From Isoperla grammatica (lineage: Eukaryota; Arthropoda; Insecta; Plecoptera; Perlodidae), in assembly GCA_945910005.1 (NCBI GenBank), contig OX246743.1:46764361-46828360 (forward strand): 64,000 bases of DNA. Reading direction: 5' to 3'. The notes beneath the pieces were generated by a model. It was not told the DNA's origin. It saw nothing but the letters and a program-made list of their open reading frames with translations, and did no database searches. Position 1 is the stretch's first letter; each line of letters opens with the position of its first letter. Below are positions 32,411-43,543 of the stretch, piece by piece. Both the position numbers and the translations under genes were made by a program.

Positions 32411-34335
32411 ATGATCCAAGTAAACCAAACATTACCTCAAGCCCCACCCGTCTAGCTTCATCGTTCTTACAAATCATTTTCCCGAGTTATACAGGCTAAT
32501 CTTAAATTGAACCCCCCCCCCCCCCCCCCCTCCCCCCTTAATCCGCATGTTATTATTTGTCGAAATCTGGTTTTTAAGTCGTATGATTGAGAAATGAGAA
32601 GATACTTATTGCTTTTGAAAAATTCCTACTTGTGGTTTTGTAAGAGTAAATTAATGTCAACCGTTCTTCTATGTTGAGGTATGGACTGTTGTGCCTGAAA
32701 GATGTTATGTCCCTGGAAAAAACTACCCATACTATTAATTTTACAATTCAATTTTAACGCGATATTTTTGAGATCATTCTTTTTAGTTTTCCCGCCTCAC
32801 TGTTTTGAGGTCTGCCGATAACGTTTTCACACATTATTGTTTTAGATTAGAACACACACACATGTTTTACTAGTTTTATGTCGGGTATTCTTTTTTACAC
32901 CACCGTAATACTAATATATTTGCTCATTTTATACGCATAGTGAAGAGAAGTATTTTGTATGTTTGTAAACAAGGTATGTTCATGATATTTTACACCCGAA
33001 AGGGCGATGTAGTCTGGGATGGTAAGTTTTCCTTTTGTCTGGGAAACTTACGGGTGTTCGATATTCTTTGCAGGTATCCGTATATACTCACATTTTCATG
33101 ATACTCTTTTTCTATGTCGTTCGAAACGTTGGTGACAGAAACTGGAACGGAACTCGTCGTACCCGATGAAAAACAAGGCGACTTTTGTTTTTTTACAAAG
33201 TTTGGCTGTGTTCTTATGTTAAAAAGAGTCAATTATGTAAAAGATGTGAGCCTGTGATGAGTCGCTATTACCCTTGTTACTTATGTATGTGGACACAAGG
33301 CAGAAGTGTGTCTGTCACTGTCAGTACTAAAGTATGTACACGAAGAGCTAAATACTTAATAAATATTATATCTAGTTTGCAGTCAATGATGTTAGTCAAA
33401 TGTATAACCAGTATGTAATCAATTCCCGATTAATATTTCTGGGAAATGTTTTTCTTGCAATTATTTGAGTATGATTTTTTGTGATAGAAGTAGGCCTACT
33501 AGTAATTCATAAATATTTTCACTTTTATAAAAACCGTTGTGTATGTGTAGCATTAGTTTCTTTGTCTATACTATATATTTTACATTCCATCTTACATTTG
33601 TTATCAATTGATAACTATTAGTGTTGTAATTGGAAGTATTGTATAGGTAACTGCACACATTTCTTCTCCGTACATTCCGCACATTTATTTGTGTTACCTT
33701 TCTGTCACAATGGTTTCAGTACATAGACTTGTTGTTGTGCAACGCCATCCATTTGTAACTGCAAACAAAGCAATATGTACATTCTTTATTTCAAATAATG
33801 TGTGTTCTCTTTTGTAAATTGTACTTGTTGGGATTGTATTCCGTGTTATTATAGTATAATATTGAATATTTTCTTTTCTCGAGTTGTTATTTTATAACTT
33901 GTCTATTCCTTGTGATCGTTTTCCCATCTTTGAAAACCGCCATTTGCAGGGTCGTTTGGACTCTGTTCCCTGCTGGGCCCCTGTCCGTACTGTACTACAC
34001 CACTGCCACAGGTATATCGTTGGCTCCACGCTGAATGTTGACAGAGGCCTCCGCACTTGGAATAACCAAGCCGGCGTTTGGGTAATCCCACCACGCTGTA
34101 CAATACAATCGTGTAGAGACTGTTTATAATTTTAATTGATTTACATAATAGTCGGACAAAGAGTGGAATGCGGAGAGTGCGAAGCGATTTGGGCGACCGG
34201 ACCGGGAACAATCGAAACTAAAAATAGAATGTTGAGCAACGGAGTGAGTTTGGAATTCACGGCGTTCAGATGTTGTCTCGTGATAAACGTTGACGTTTAC
34301 CTTATTTACATTGAAACGTGACAGAAATTCGGCCG
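32411..34335. other. AT-rich stretch, possibly long 3'UTR, no gene recognised
   Basis: Unlike the introns, it has no minisatellite, only a 19-nt poly-C at 32512-32530, fitting a long 3'UTR or gene-proximal spacer. A segment at 33950-34011 has acceptor-like TTTGCAG and donor-like CACAG|GTATAT ends, but no frame is recognisable. Confidence 0.35.
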
Positions 34336-35473
34336 AGTTGGTTGTTTAGGGAGCTCCTCCTGTGTGTTGTGTAATGTGACTCACTCTTCATGTTCTGAAC
34401 TCCTGATACTCTTCAGAGTTGGTTGTTTAGGGAGCTCCTCCTGTGTGTTGTGTAATGTGACTCACTCTTCATGTCCTGAACTCCTGATACTCTTCAGAGT
34501 TGGTTGTTTAGGGAGCTCCTCCTGTGTGTTGTGTAATGTGACTCACTCTTCATGTCCTGAACTCCTGATACTCTTCAGAGTTGGTTGTTTAGGGAGCTCC
34601 TCCTGTGTGTTGTGTAATGTGGTTCACTCTTCATGTCCTGAACTCCTGATACTCTTCAGAGTTGGTTGTTTAGGGAGCTCCTCCTGTGTGTTGTGTAATG
34701 TGACTCACTCTTCATGTTCTGAACTCCTGATACTCTTCAGAGTTGGTTGTTTAGGGAGCTCCTCCTGTGTGTTGTGAAATGTGACTCACTCTTCATGTTC
34801 TGAACTCCTGATACTCTTCAGAGTTGGTTGTTTAGGGAGCTCCTCCTATGTGTTGTGTAATGTGGCTCAATCTTCATGTCCTGAACTCCTGATACTCTTC
34901 AGAGTTGGTTGTTTAGGGAGCTCCTCCTGTGTCTTGTGTAATGTGACTCACTCTTCATGTCCTGAAATCCTAATACTCTTCAGAGTTGGTTGTTTAGGGA
35001 GCTCCTCCTGTGTGTTGTGTAATGTGACTCACTCTTCATGTTCTGAACTTCTGATACTCTTCAGAGTTGGTTGTTTAAGAAGCTGCTCCTGTCTGTTGTG
35101 TGATGTTACTCACTCTTCATGTCCTGAACTCCTGATACTCTTCAGAGTTGGTTGTTTAGGGAGCTCCTCCTGTGTGTTGTGTAGTGTGACTCACTCTTCA
35201 TGTCCTGAACTCCTGATACTCTTCAGAGTTGGTTGTTTAGGGAGCTCCTCCTGTGTGTTGTGTAATGTGACTCACTCTTCATGTCCTGAACTCCTGATAC
35301 TCTTCAGAGTTGGTTGTTTAGGGAGCTCCTCCTGTGTGTTGTGTAATGTGACTCACTCTTCATGTCCTGAACTCCTGATACTCTCTTCAGAGTTGGTTGT
35401 TTAGGGAGCTCTTCCTGTGTGTTGTGTAATGTGACTCACTCTTCATGTCCTGAACTCCTGATACTCTCTGCAG
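34336..35473 (+). repeat. 81-bp minisatellite, about 14 copies, acceptor-like junction
   Basis: Unit: AGTTGGTTGTTTAGGGAGCT, CCTCCTGTGTGTTGTGTAAT, GTGACTCACTCTTCATG..., CTGATACTCTTCAG. Each unit ends CTCTTCAG|A, which resembles a 3' splice site. The 27-codon unit gives 137- and 207-codon + strand frames that are artefacts. The array ends at CTCTCTGCAG next to a possible exon whose first ~20 nt resemble the unit start. Confidence 0.94.
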
Positions 35474-35562
35474 TGTTGGTTGTTGCTGGGTGCTCGAGTT
35501 TCAATCCGTTTGGTTACAACAGCAAGATGTGTGCGCCATCGCCCAGACCCCCGGTAAACCGG
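35474..35562 (+). other. possible exon, identity unknown
   Basis: An 89-nt segment between CTCTCTGCAG and a near-consensus donor CGG|GTAAGT. Two frames are open. One ends in phase 0 and contains VVAGCSSFNPFGYNSKMC; the other contains VGCCWVLEFQSVWLQQQ. Neither matches a family I recognise. It might be an exon of a gene downstream of the zinc transporter, or just the diverged last unit of the adjoining array. Confidence 0.25.
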
Positions 35563-35754
35563 GTAAGTACCCAGTTATAATGTTGTAATTGTTGTGCCCA
35601 GTGTGTAGTTAATTAATACATATTTAGGATTACTTTTATGGACAATTTTAAAGTAATTTTAAGAACAGACAGAAGTCGAGGTTTCCGCATGGGAAGAGGA
35701 AATACTCGAACCGTTACCTTCTAGGTGACTTGCGCCCAACTTCACAAGACGGTT

Positions 35755-36003
35755 GTAGCGTCGCGTCGTGACGTCACGTGGAGGCGCCGCGTGACGCTAC
35801 GTGATGTCTACTCGTGCACGTGGGCATCACGTAGCGTCGCGTCCCCTCGCGTCGTGACGTCACGTGGAGGCGCCGCGTGACGCTACGTGATGTCTACTCG
35901 TGCACGTGGGCATCACGTAGCGTCGCGTCCCCTCGCGTCGTGACGTCACGCGGAGGCGCCGCGCGACGCTACGTGATGTCTACGCGTGCACGTAGACGCG
36001 ATG
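35755..36003. repeat. 86-bp palindromic minisatellite rich in CRE and E-box sites
   Basis: About 2.9 units (TCGCGTCGTGACGTCACGTG at 35761, 35847, 35933). Each unit holds TGACGTCA and CACGTG (third copy changed to CACGCG). Each also has the inverted pair CGCGTGACGCTACGTGATG / CATCACGTAGCGTCGCG around a ~19-nt spacer, so it can fold into a long stem. Strongly CpG-rich against an AT-rich background. Confidence 0.93.
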
Positions 36004-37149
36004 CGTAAGCGGAGGTCCCATTCCGACGTGGAGGAATCTGGCCGTGCCCGTGATAACCAGGATGCGTGTGTACACATGTGTACGTCCCTTTTGCACTCGA
36101 AAACATTTCAAGGTATTTCAACTGGTTTTACATGCGCTGCTCCGCCAGTGACGAGAGAGGGTCCATCAACAGTCTGGCTGCGTTCTGTTCCGTCGTACGC
36201 GTCAGCTTGGGGAACACCTTGGGATCGTGTCCGCGTTCTCATGAAGTACTACTCAGGGGTCGGAGCTAGACCAGCTTTGTTCTTCTCTCCTCTTTCTGTT
36301 CATTATTCGATACTGACATTTCTCGTACATTGGCAACGATAGTAATCGCAACGAGGAATATGTAAACGATATTAAGTCCTTGCCCAAGCCGGGATTCGAA
36401 TCTGGAGCACAGAAAATATGTTACCACACTCAAAAGATGTCATCGTTACAATTATACCAACGTATTTCTTCAGCATGACATACTAAAATCGATCTAAAAG
36501 AAACAAAAGCAGTCACCTCTTTTCTGAATTACATTCTCGGAGAGAGAAAAACTCCGCATAATGAAACACACCGAAAATATGCACACATTTGTGATTTCTG
36601 GCGATATTATCGAGGAAGAGTTTTAAAAAAAAGTTTAAAAAAAGTAAAAAAAAAAAAAAAAAAAAACGAGTTGTCCGTAAAAGCGGCGATTCAAAGTGGC
36701 GAAGACAGACCCTGGAGCCACGTGCTTCACCTGGCGCGCATGCTTGGTAGGAGGCGCGCACGCACGCACGCACGCAGATATTTCGCGTGTTGTACCAATT
36801 ATCGAGGTGGGGCCCCGATCAGCCATGCACACAGAATATCAAGCAACAGCGAGAACGCTTCATACATGGGATAGGCCGGCCTATGTGACGTGTCCAAGCT
36901 AGTTAGCGATTCATTCATTCACGGATTGGAATGATTGGGGAAGAAAGGGAAGTGTGAATCTGAGTTGCGGTTCATTTATGAAAGAGGACCCCGATTTCGG
37001 GTAGTTTTTATAATGATCAACGTGTTTTAGTAATATCCTGAGCACGCTTCACAATATTTGAAAAAACTTTTTGATATTTTAACCGTTACGGTTATTTTGA
37101 GTCATTTAAAGAATGAATACTTAATTTGTTTACAAAATGACAACCGCAA
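36004..37149. other. non-coding stretch with poly-A and SINE-like remnant
   Basis: Holds CGGGATTCGAATCTGG near 36391 (a reverse B box, likely SINE remnant), a 21-nt poly-A (36646-36666) and a short (CGCA)n tract near 36757. The + frame at 36000-36342 has no recognisable domain. Confidence 0.4.
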
Positions 37150-37213
37150 TAAAATAAATAAATAAATTAAATTCACATTTAGAGTCTACCCACTCAGTAA
37201 CTAAACTGATTTC
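37150..37213 (-). mobile_element. 3' fragment of the tRNA-Gly-like SINE
   Basis: (AAAT)n followed by AAATTCACATTTAGAGTCTA and CCCACTCAGTAACTAAACTG, identical in order to the tail of the element at 13644. The tRNA head is absent, as expected for a 5'-truncated insertion. Confidence 0.8.
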
Positions 37214-38142
37214 AAATTTTGTTAGCAGTGATTATTTCTTACGATACTAAATGTTGGTTTGTATCAACCACTGTTTTATAATGTTATGTTTCGTTATCTT
37301 TCTTTCTTTTTGCGCGCTGTTAATAGTCGATGCTCATATTTTAACTCCAAACAAATATGAGTTTCCTATAAAAGTAAAGTATTTCCTTTAAACTCGGCGT
37401 CGTTTCTCGAGGCGAATACTCCGTTCAACAACCTCCTTGATTTCCACAACAATCTCTATTAGAACGCAAACAATCTAAAGCAATCAACATAGATACAAAT
37501 CTCCCGCTCGCCGTTATCTATAGTAAACTAAATTTTATGCTTTTTGAACAGTGAACAATGGAATAGTTTTTGTTTTCATATATTTTTTCGTAAAAATATA
37601 ATATAATAAAATACAAATTCGTAGATGATATCACAAGTTTTACAACGACTAACGAATTTAATGGATTAATTATTAATACGGTTGTGGTGTGATTAGGGTG
37701 GGCAGCTGTCAGCGCCTCAGCACGGTTCAAGTATATATCTGATAGGCGGTCGAAATTAGGGCTTACATTTAAATCATGACCTCATTAAGGATTATTTAGG
37801 GTGAAGGGGACCCAACTAACTAATATCTTGAGACCGCCATAAGGTATATAGAACATGTGATGGATGCCCTCTGCGGATTTTGTTTTAGTATCGGCTAAAC
37901 GATAAATTTAGATACCGTCAAATATTACAATCGTAACGGTTTTAAAAACTAATTCTTAATTGTTTAATTATACATAAATAATAATTGGAACAATAACGAT
38001 GTTACAAAGTTATTAAATTCATAGTTTAGCTTGATCAAAACCAAATTCCGCGTAGGAACCGCGTTTCCTGTATACTGAAGCGTTCTACAAATACAAATAC
38101 AAACACAATGCCGTTTATTATGTAGAGTTCAATATTGGGTGC
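37214..38142. other. AT-rich stretch, nothing recognised
   Basis: No exon, RNA gene, tandem array or mobile element recognised. Confidence 0.4.
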
Positions 38143-38337
38143 TACCCATTGGAATACCTACTGTATTATTATTGTTATGTATTATGTATAGTGCAACTGC
38201 AAGATGAAAGCTCTGTATTATAGTGAGTGTGACCCATTGTGTGACCCATGTCGACCCATTGGAATACCTACTGTATTATTATTGTGTATAGTGCAACTGC
38301 AAGATGAAAGCTCTGTATTATAGTGAGTGTGACCTAT
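38143..38337. repeat. two copies of a ~110-bp segment
   Basis: ACCCATTGGAATACCTACTG starts at 38143 and 38254. Both copies run through GTATAGTGCAACTGCAAGAT to TATTATAGTGAGTGTGACC; the first has an extra TTATGTATTA. Confidence 0.92.
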
Positions 38338-38623
38338 GTCGTCTGGACGCTAATTATACCGTGGCCAGCCAGACGGACAGGGCAACAGGGAGGGATGACC
38401 CCCCCCTCCCCTCGCCACTGCACTTCGGCCCCGTCTGTGCGTCGCTCGGACTATTTCGGGCGTCCCGACGCTCTATTTATAGGGCGCGCCGTCGCCGCCT
38501 ACCGGCCGTCGTTTGTGACCGAGGTGCGGCGGCTTAGCCTCTCCGCGCCGATATTTACTGTTTATTTATATCAATTAATCATGTACATTGTTAATGTTTC
38601 TCCTTCTGTCGGGGTGGGTCGGC

Positions 38624-38853
38624 CTCGTTGAGACCGCAGGGGCCATAACAAGGGTCCTTGTCCATATCTTCTCCATATCATCACCTTCTTCCCCTTCATA
38701 CCGGCCTCTTTGTGACCTAAACACCCACCCCTCACCTCCTCGTTGAGACCGCAGTACCAGAACAAGGGTCCTTGTCCATATCTTCTCCATATCATCACCT
38801 TCTTCCCCTTCATACCGGCCTCTTTGTGACCTAAACACCCACCCCTCACCATC
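38624..38853. repeat. two tandem copies of a 115-bp segment
   Basis: CTCGTTGAGACCGCAG at about 38624 and 38739. Each copy contains ACAAGGGTCCTTGT, an inverted repeat, and TGTGACCTAAACACCCACCC. The latter recurs as GCGACCTGAACACCCCCCAA near 45589, so the segment belongs to a dispersed repeat. Confidence 0.92.
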
Positions 38854-40130
38854 CCCACCCTCATCCCCCTTATGGACGACCCGCATGATGGATCCGAATC
38901 CGCCAACGCTATATTTCACCATAAACTAATCTAAATGTTCTGTAATAAAGGGTTCATTTTTAACGTTGAACCACAGGCTGAACGTATCGATATTTTTTTC
39001 CCTTCGTATTTGTCGGGTTATGTCATTGATTCAGACCGTGTCATAAAGTATACGTGAAGTGCGTCATTGCCACACGAGGTTTTATGACTTCGTGTGCTGT
39101 GGTCGGTTGACGGTTCCCGGCGATTAGTCTTGGCTGTTGCAGCAGACGCAGCGCGTTCGTTTTAGTTGCCGTGTTTTATGTCGCCCGATCAGTTGTTATG
39201 TCTTCCGGTTGATTACGTCATCGGCTCTTACCGAAACTATGGTCATCGGTGTTTCTAAGAGATGGCTAAAACACTGTGTGCTTTAGAGGCTTGAGTCCTA
39301 ACGACTGTTCTGTGTTCACACACAGACCCTTCCTAGGAATCCATCCATATAACACTATTGGCTGCCTTGCCTAGTTTCTTTTTTCGCGTTTATCTGCTAA
39401 ACTAAGAGAGCTAACGACTGTATCTGTGATCATCTACATACCCTCCTTATAAATCCATATAGTCTACCACTATTGGCTGCCTTGGCTAGTTCTAAACTAA
39501 CGACTGCTTTGATGTCTCTGGAGCCCTTCCTTGGATTCTACACCAACCCTGACGTAACAAGCAGCTGTTTGTAGCTTACAATAAATACGCTATTGAACGT
39601 TGAAGTGTAGCTATGTCTAACAATACAACAATTCAATAGCAAACTGTGAGTAGCTTGTAATGTAATAGAATCATTAACATCCTAGGATCTTAGCCCTTGC
39701 TCGTTGCTATACCCACACGAAGACGGTATTGTGGCGGTCGGGCCGCGTTCGTTACCTCCAAGGAAGTCAATAAAATAATTACATACTAAAGCCGAAACAT
39801 CGGTTCTTCACGCTATCGACTAAACTTATAAACATTCGCACACAAAAAAATGTGGTTATTTTTTTTGTATTTTACAATGTTAGAAGACGTATTTTTTCAG
39901 TTTCCGCGGGCTGCTTGTTAGTAACAAGCCAATTTACTTTATGAGAAACTATACGAACAGGTTTTTGCATTGATGCACCCAGAAAAGTGGTCGAAATTAT
40001 CTATACAGCCGATTGGCGGCGATTGAGATTCGAATACATTAATTCATTCATTTATAATTTATTGATTTATTAGTTGTTTCATGTCGGGAATCATTATAGT
40101 GTTGGATAATAATTATAATATGTTTTCGCA
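38854..40130. other. non-coding stretch with an imperfect duplication
   Basis: CTAACGACTGT...ACTATTGGCTGCCTT occurs twice (about 39298-39375 and 39411-39483) with many differences. No coding exon recognised. Confidence 0.4.
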
Positions 40131-40250
40131 GGAATCCCTGCTGTGTTTGCACACCTGCTTTACTTGATGTTCCCTTTCAGGTAACTAACTATGATGGTTG
40201 GGAAGGAATGTCCGAGTCCTTGTAAGTAGGACAGGACTCAATCACACAAA
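40131..40250 (-). mobile_element. fragment of tRNA-SINE family 1
   Basis: GGAATCCCTGCTGTGTTTGC, CTTTACTTGATG, CAGGTAACTAACTA and GGTTGGGAAGGAATGTCCGAG match the 3' half of the copy at 4704 in the same orientation. The tRNA head is missing; a related piece with CTGAGGAAAATC may continue near 40860. Confidence 0.75.
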
Positions 40251-40297
40251 GTTTTTCACAATTGCAGGGCTATACCTCAACAGCCACTGATGTCGTT

Positions 40298-40436
40298 CCA
40301 CAGCAAGCTTGTGGATGCTATAACGTCACAGATGATTGAGCCATTGGCCAACCAAATGTCAGTATTTGAAAAGGCCGCCCGCTGATTGGCTCCGACTCGG
40401 TAATCTATGACGTCAGCATTCCCAAGGTTGCTGTGG
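40298..40436 (+). mobile_element. CRE/CCAAT inverted-repeat element, single-unit copy
   Basis: Left end CCACAGCAAGCTTGTGGATG. Interior GGCCAACCAAATGTCAGTAT, CCGCCCGCTGATTGGCTCC, TATGACGTCAGC. Right end CCCAAGGTTGCTGTGG, the inverse of the left end. This copy has one CCAAT-CRE unit and so shows the ancestral state of the five-unit version at 23634. Confidence 0.8.
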
Positions 40437-42014
40437 ACCTATAGGTTATTCCTATCGTCTTCACTCATAAATGCTGATGAATGATTGAATACTGACTGAG
40501 ATTAGCACAAGAACTATCGAGTTGTGTAGGAGACGAGAGTGGATGTAGGTTTTTTGAGCTGTCTCCACTTCTAACAAGGGTGTTATTTATTGGGTGTTTG
40601 AATCTAACCGCATCCGATACCTTTAAAACCGCAAACCACAACCATACCAAACACCTTTCTTTTAATTTCTTAGTATACATGGGTTTTGTTGAAAAGCACT
40701 TTAATGAAACAACAATATAACCATGATCCAGTGGAAATATTCTAACAACAGTGACGATTCCAGAGTGTTTAGCTACTTATTTTTATCGCACGACCCTTTT
40801 GTACAGGGTTTAACATACGTTTAGGGTAGTTTTTAATTTTGTGTACGACTCAGATTGACTGAGGAAAATCTCCAGTCAACAATAATTCTTGGTGACGGGC
40901 ATAGAACCCCCAACCTTCCATATCAGGGTTCCGCGTGGAAATCGAACTAATAATTGATTTTCATGGTTCGATTGCAATCACATGCCTACATGCTTACAAA
41001 ACATTCCTACATATGTCTCACAACTCATTGTTCTCGACGACAACCTTGTTTGAGCGGGAATAGTGATCCTAGGCCTAGGCAGTGGAACAAACTATGGATA
41101 CTTCCGACTGATGATATTTACTGAGATGCTCACAACGTGGTTTCAGTGACGAGTGTGAGAGAAGAGCCATAGAATGACGTAGTTTTATCGCCTGCTCGGG
41201 ATACAAACCGGGACCACACATGTGAAGATACGGAGACAGTACGGGCGGGCATTTACCGTACTCAAAGTGGGCGGCTTGGGGCACTGATAGGGGTGCGGGG
41301 GAGGGTGGGGGGTAAACACGAAATAAATAATAACTATTGTTTGGCAGCTAGATTGGTGGTTATTTAAAAAAAATTAAAAAAAGCCTATTCATTGAGCTCG
41401 TGTATTACCTAATGACTCCGTTCTATTGTAAAGTAATAGGGATGGAACGAAGGGTGGTATTTTGTCCCGACTTCTTTCTTTTGTTTGCAATTACATTTCA
41501 CTTTATAAAATTATTAATTATGCCTTGTATTTTCACGGAACATCGGGTTTTGATTTCCGAAAAACGAATGAGTAGGTATTAGTTATATTTTGAAATGGCC
41601 ATTACATTTTGCAATATTTATGCGATGTTGCCAAACCGGAGTGAATGGAAGAGAACCCCTCTGTATCCCAGGAACATGGTTGGCTGATGTTCTCATGGTT
41701 ATCTGAAAGTAAATGACGGTTGGAGTCAGTAAGTGCGCTTTTCCGCACCCACTGAACGTGCACGATGGATAGATAGGTAGATAGTGCACCGCTTATGCTA
41801 ATAGGCCCCGTGAAGACACGCACACGCACACACGCACACGCATGCGCCTTGTTTACCGTGGCCCAGCACACGGCAGACGCCAGGAGCGAACAAGACGGTT
41901 CCAAGAAATACGTCAGATCTCGGGCCCGCCATCTTTGTTTACGAGTTCCTTTCTTCTCTCAAAGATGCCGAGTTGTGAGACCTTTATCTTCGACCGGCGG
42001 TGCCGCGGACCTCT
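40437..42014. other. non-coding stretch, SINE remnants only
   Basis: A reverse tRNA-like arm is visible near 41196-41218 (CTCGGGATACAAACCGGGAC). A GCCCGCCATCTTTGTTTACG motif lies at 41926-41945. No convincing exon. Confidence 0.4.
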
Positions 42015-42317
42015 GGGGTACACTCGCCTGCACCGGGGACAAGCAGGGGAACAGACAGGCACTCTTAAGAGTACACTCGCCTACACTGGGGGCAAGCAGG
42101 GGAACAGACACACTCCTAGGGTACACTCGCCTGCACCGGGGGGAAGCAGGGGAACAGGCGGACACTCCTAGGGTACACTCGCCTGCACCGGGGGCAAGCA
42201 GGGGAACAGACGTACACTCCTAGGGTACACTCGCCTGCACCGGGGACAAGCAGAGGAACAGACGTACACTCCTAGGGTACACTCGCCTGCACCGGGGACA
42301 AGCAGAGGAACAGACAG
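42015..42317. repeat. ~56-bp minisatellite, about 5-6 copies
   Basis: Units contain GGGTACACTCGCCTGCACCG, GGGGACAAGCAGGGGAACAG and ACACTCCTA. Two or three + frames are open across it only because the unit lacks stops. Confidence 0.94.
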
Positions 42318-43535
42318 CCTTTGCCGAGGTAAAACGACTTTGCGAGGTCTATCTCCGTAACAACGTCAGTTATTTTACGGAGGGTCCATTCAATAATCGA
42401 CTGTTAGGCCTACACTGCAGGTTGGGGGGAAGAACTGTGATTATGTGTTGCGAGTTGAGTCTTGAACGAACTCGGCCATACAGTTTGTAATTTGTCAACA
42501 ATTGTTTGTTTTCGGTTCAAGTAAATCGCCTCTGTTTCATTTAGTTAGATAGAACCGTAGTTCAAGCAACATTTTGCAAGTCTTATGCTTATGATATGAT
42601 ATTATATCGCAATGTATTTACAAGAAGCTGCCTTGTCTGTCATACTTGCTTATGTCTAGCGACGTGGGGGCAGCGGAGCAAACAAACGATATCTGGTACC
42701 TGTGTGAAAATGTGGCCAAGCTCGTTTTGTGGTTATAGTTGCGGTTGATGCCCGAGTTACTCAACACACTATTATTGCTATAACGTTAGGTAACACGAGC
42801 AGGTATCGGGTTGGTTATACCGGGAGGTGGAGGAACTCTCAAGGAGGGCCGTACACACACGGCGGGGGCTAACCCCCCCCCCCAGACATCACAGGTGTAA
42901 TGATTGTTTACAATGAGGCACAGTAAATAAATCCAATAACTCGATGTATTGGTGAAGTCAGTACCAATGATAGCCGCAAGGAATCTGGTGAAAACGCATG
43001 TATAACACTGCACAGCGTATACAGGGCATCCTGTTTGGTCCCGAGGTACCAGAGTAACTCTGCCTGTCGTAAGAGGTGACAAAAGGCCGCCGTCATATGT
43101 TGAGTGTGTCGTAAAGCAACACGTTCTAATATACCCTTCCAATCAAGTCAAGTGTCGAAACCAAACCGACTTCTGAGTCGTAAAAGCCAAGTTTTGGCCT
43201 CTTCTGTACCGCAGACGGTCCCGGCTACGTCCGACGCCAGTGTCTAATTTTATTCTCGACTCAGAATACAGTCTAATCCGCTTTGAATGAGTTTTCCTGG
43301 AAATGGTTAGTAGGAGGGCTCCATTGTAATTTATTTCGCCGAATGTTTCCATTCAGTCCTGAAGAATTGGCTGTTTTTGTGTTGTCTGATGGTGAAGGAC
43401 TGACATTTCTGTGTTCTCACGGCTTCTTGACCTGGGGGAGGGAAAACACCCGGGGAAGGTTTAACCGCCCCGATCAATGGACTCCTGCACTTGACGTTCT
43501 TATAAGGTAGGACAAAGCACTTCTAATATACCGGT
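42318..43535. other. non-coding stretch with a dispersed-repeat domain
   Basis: The conserved motif CTGTCGTAAGAGGTGAC is at 43065-43080, in the same orientation as 3639, 51190 and 59283. An 11-nt poly-C lies at 42873-42883. No exon recognised. Confidence 0.45.
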
Positions 43536-43543
43536 ACTCAGTC

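Noticed and set aside
33950..34011. 62-nt segment between TTTGCAG and CACAG|GTATAT as an exon
   Set aside because: No recognisable frame, weak donor and no partner exon.
34364..35404. 137- and 207-codon + strand frames with a Cys/Leu-rich 27-residue repeat
   Set aside because: Product of an 81-bp tandem unit divisible by three. Codon changes between units are not biased to synonymous positions in any obvious way.
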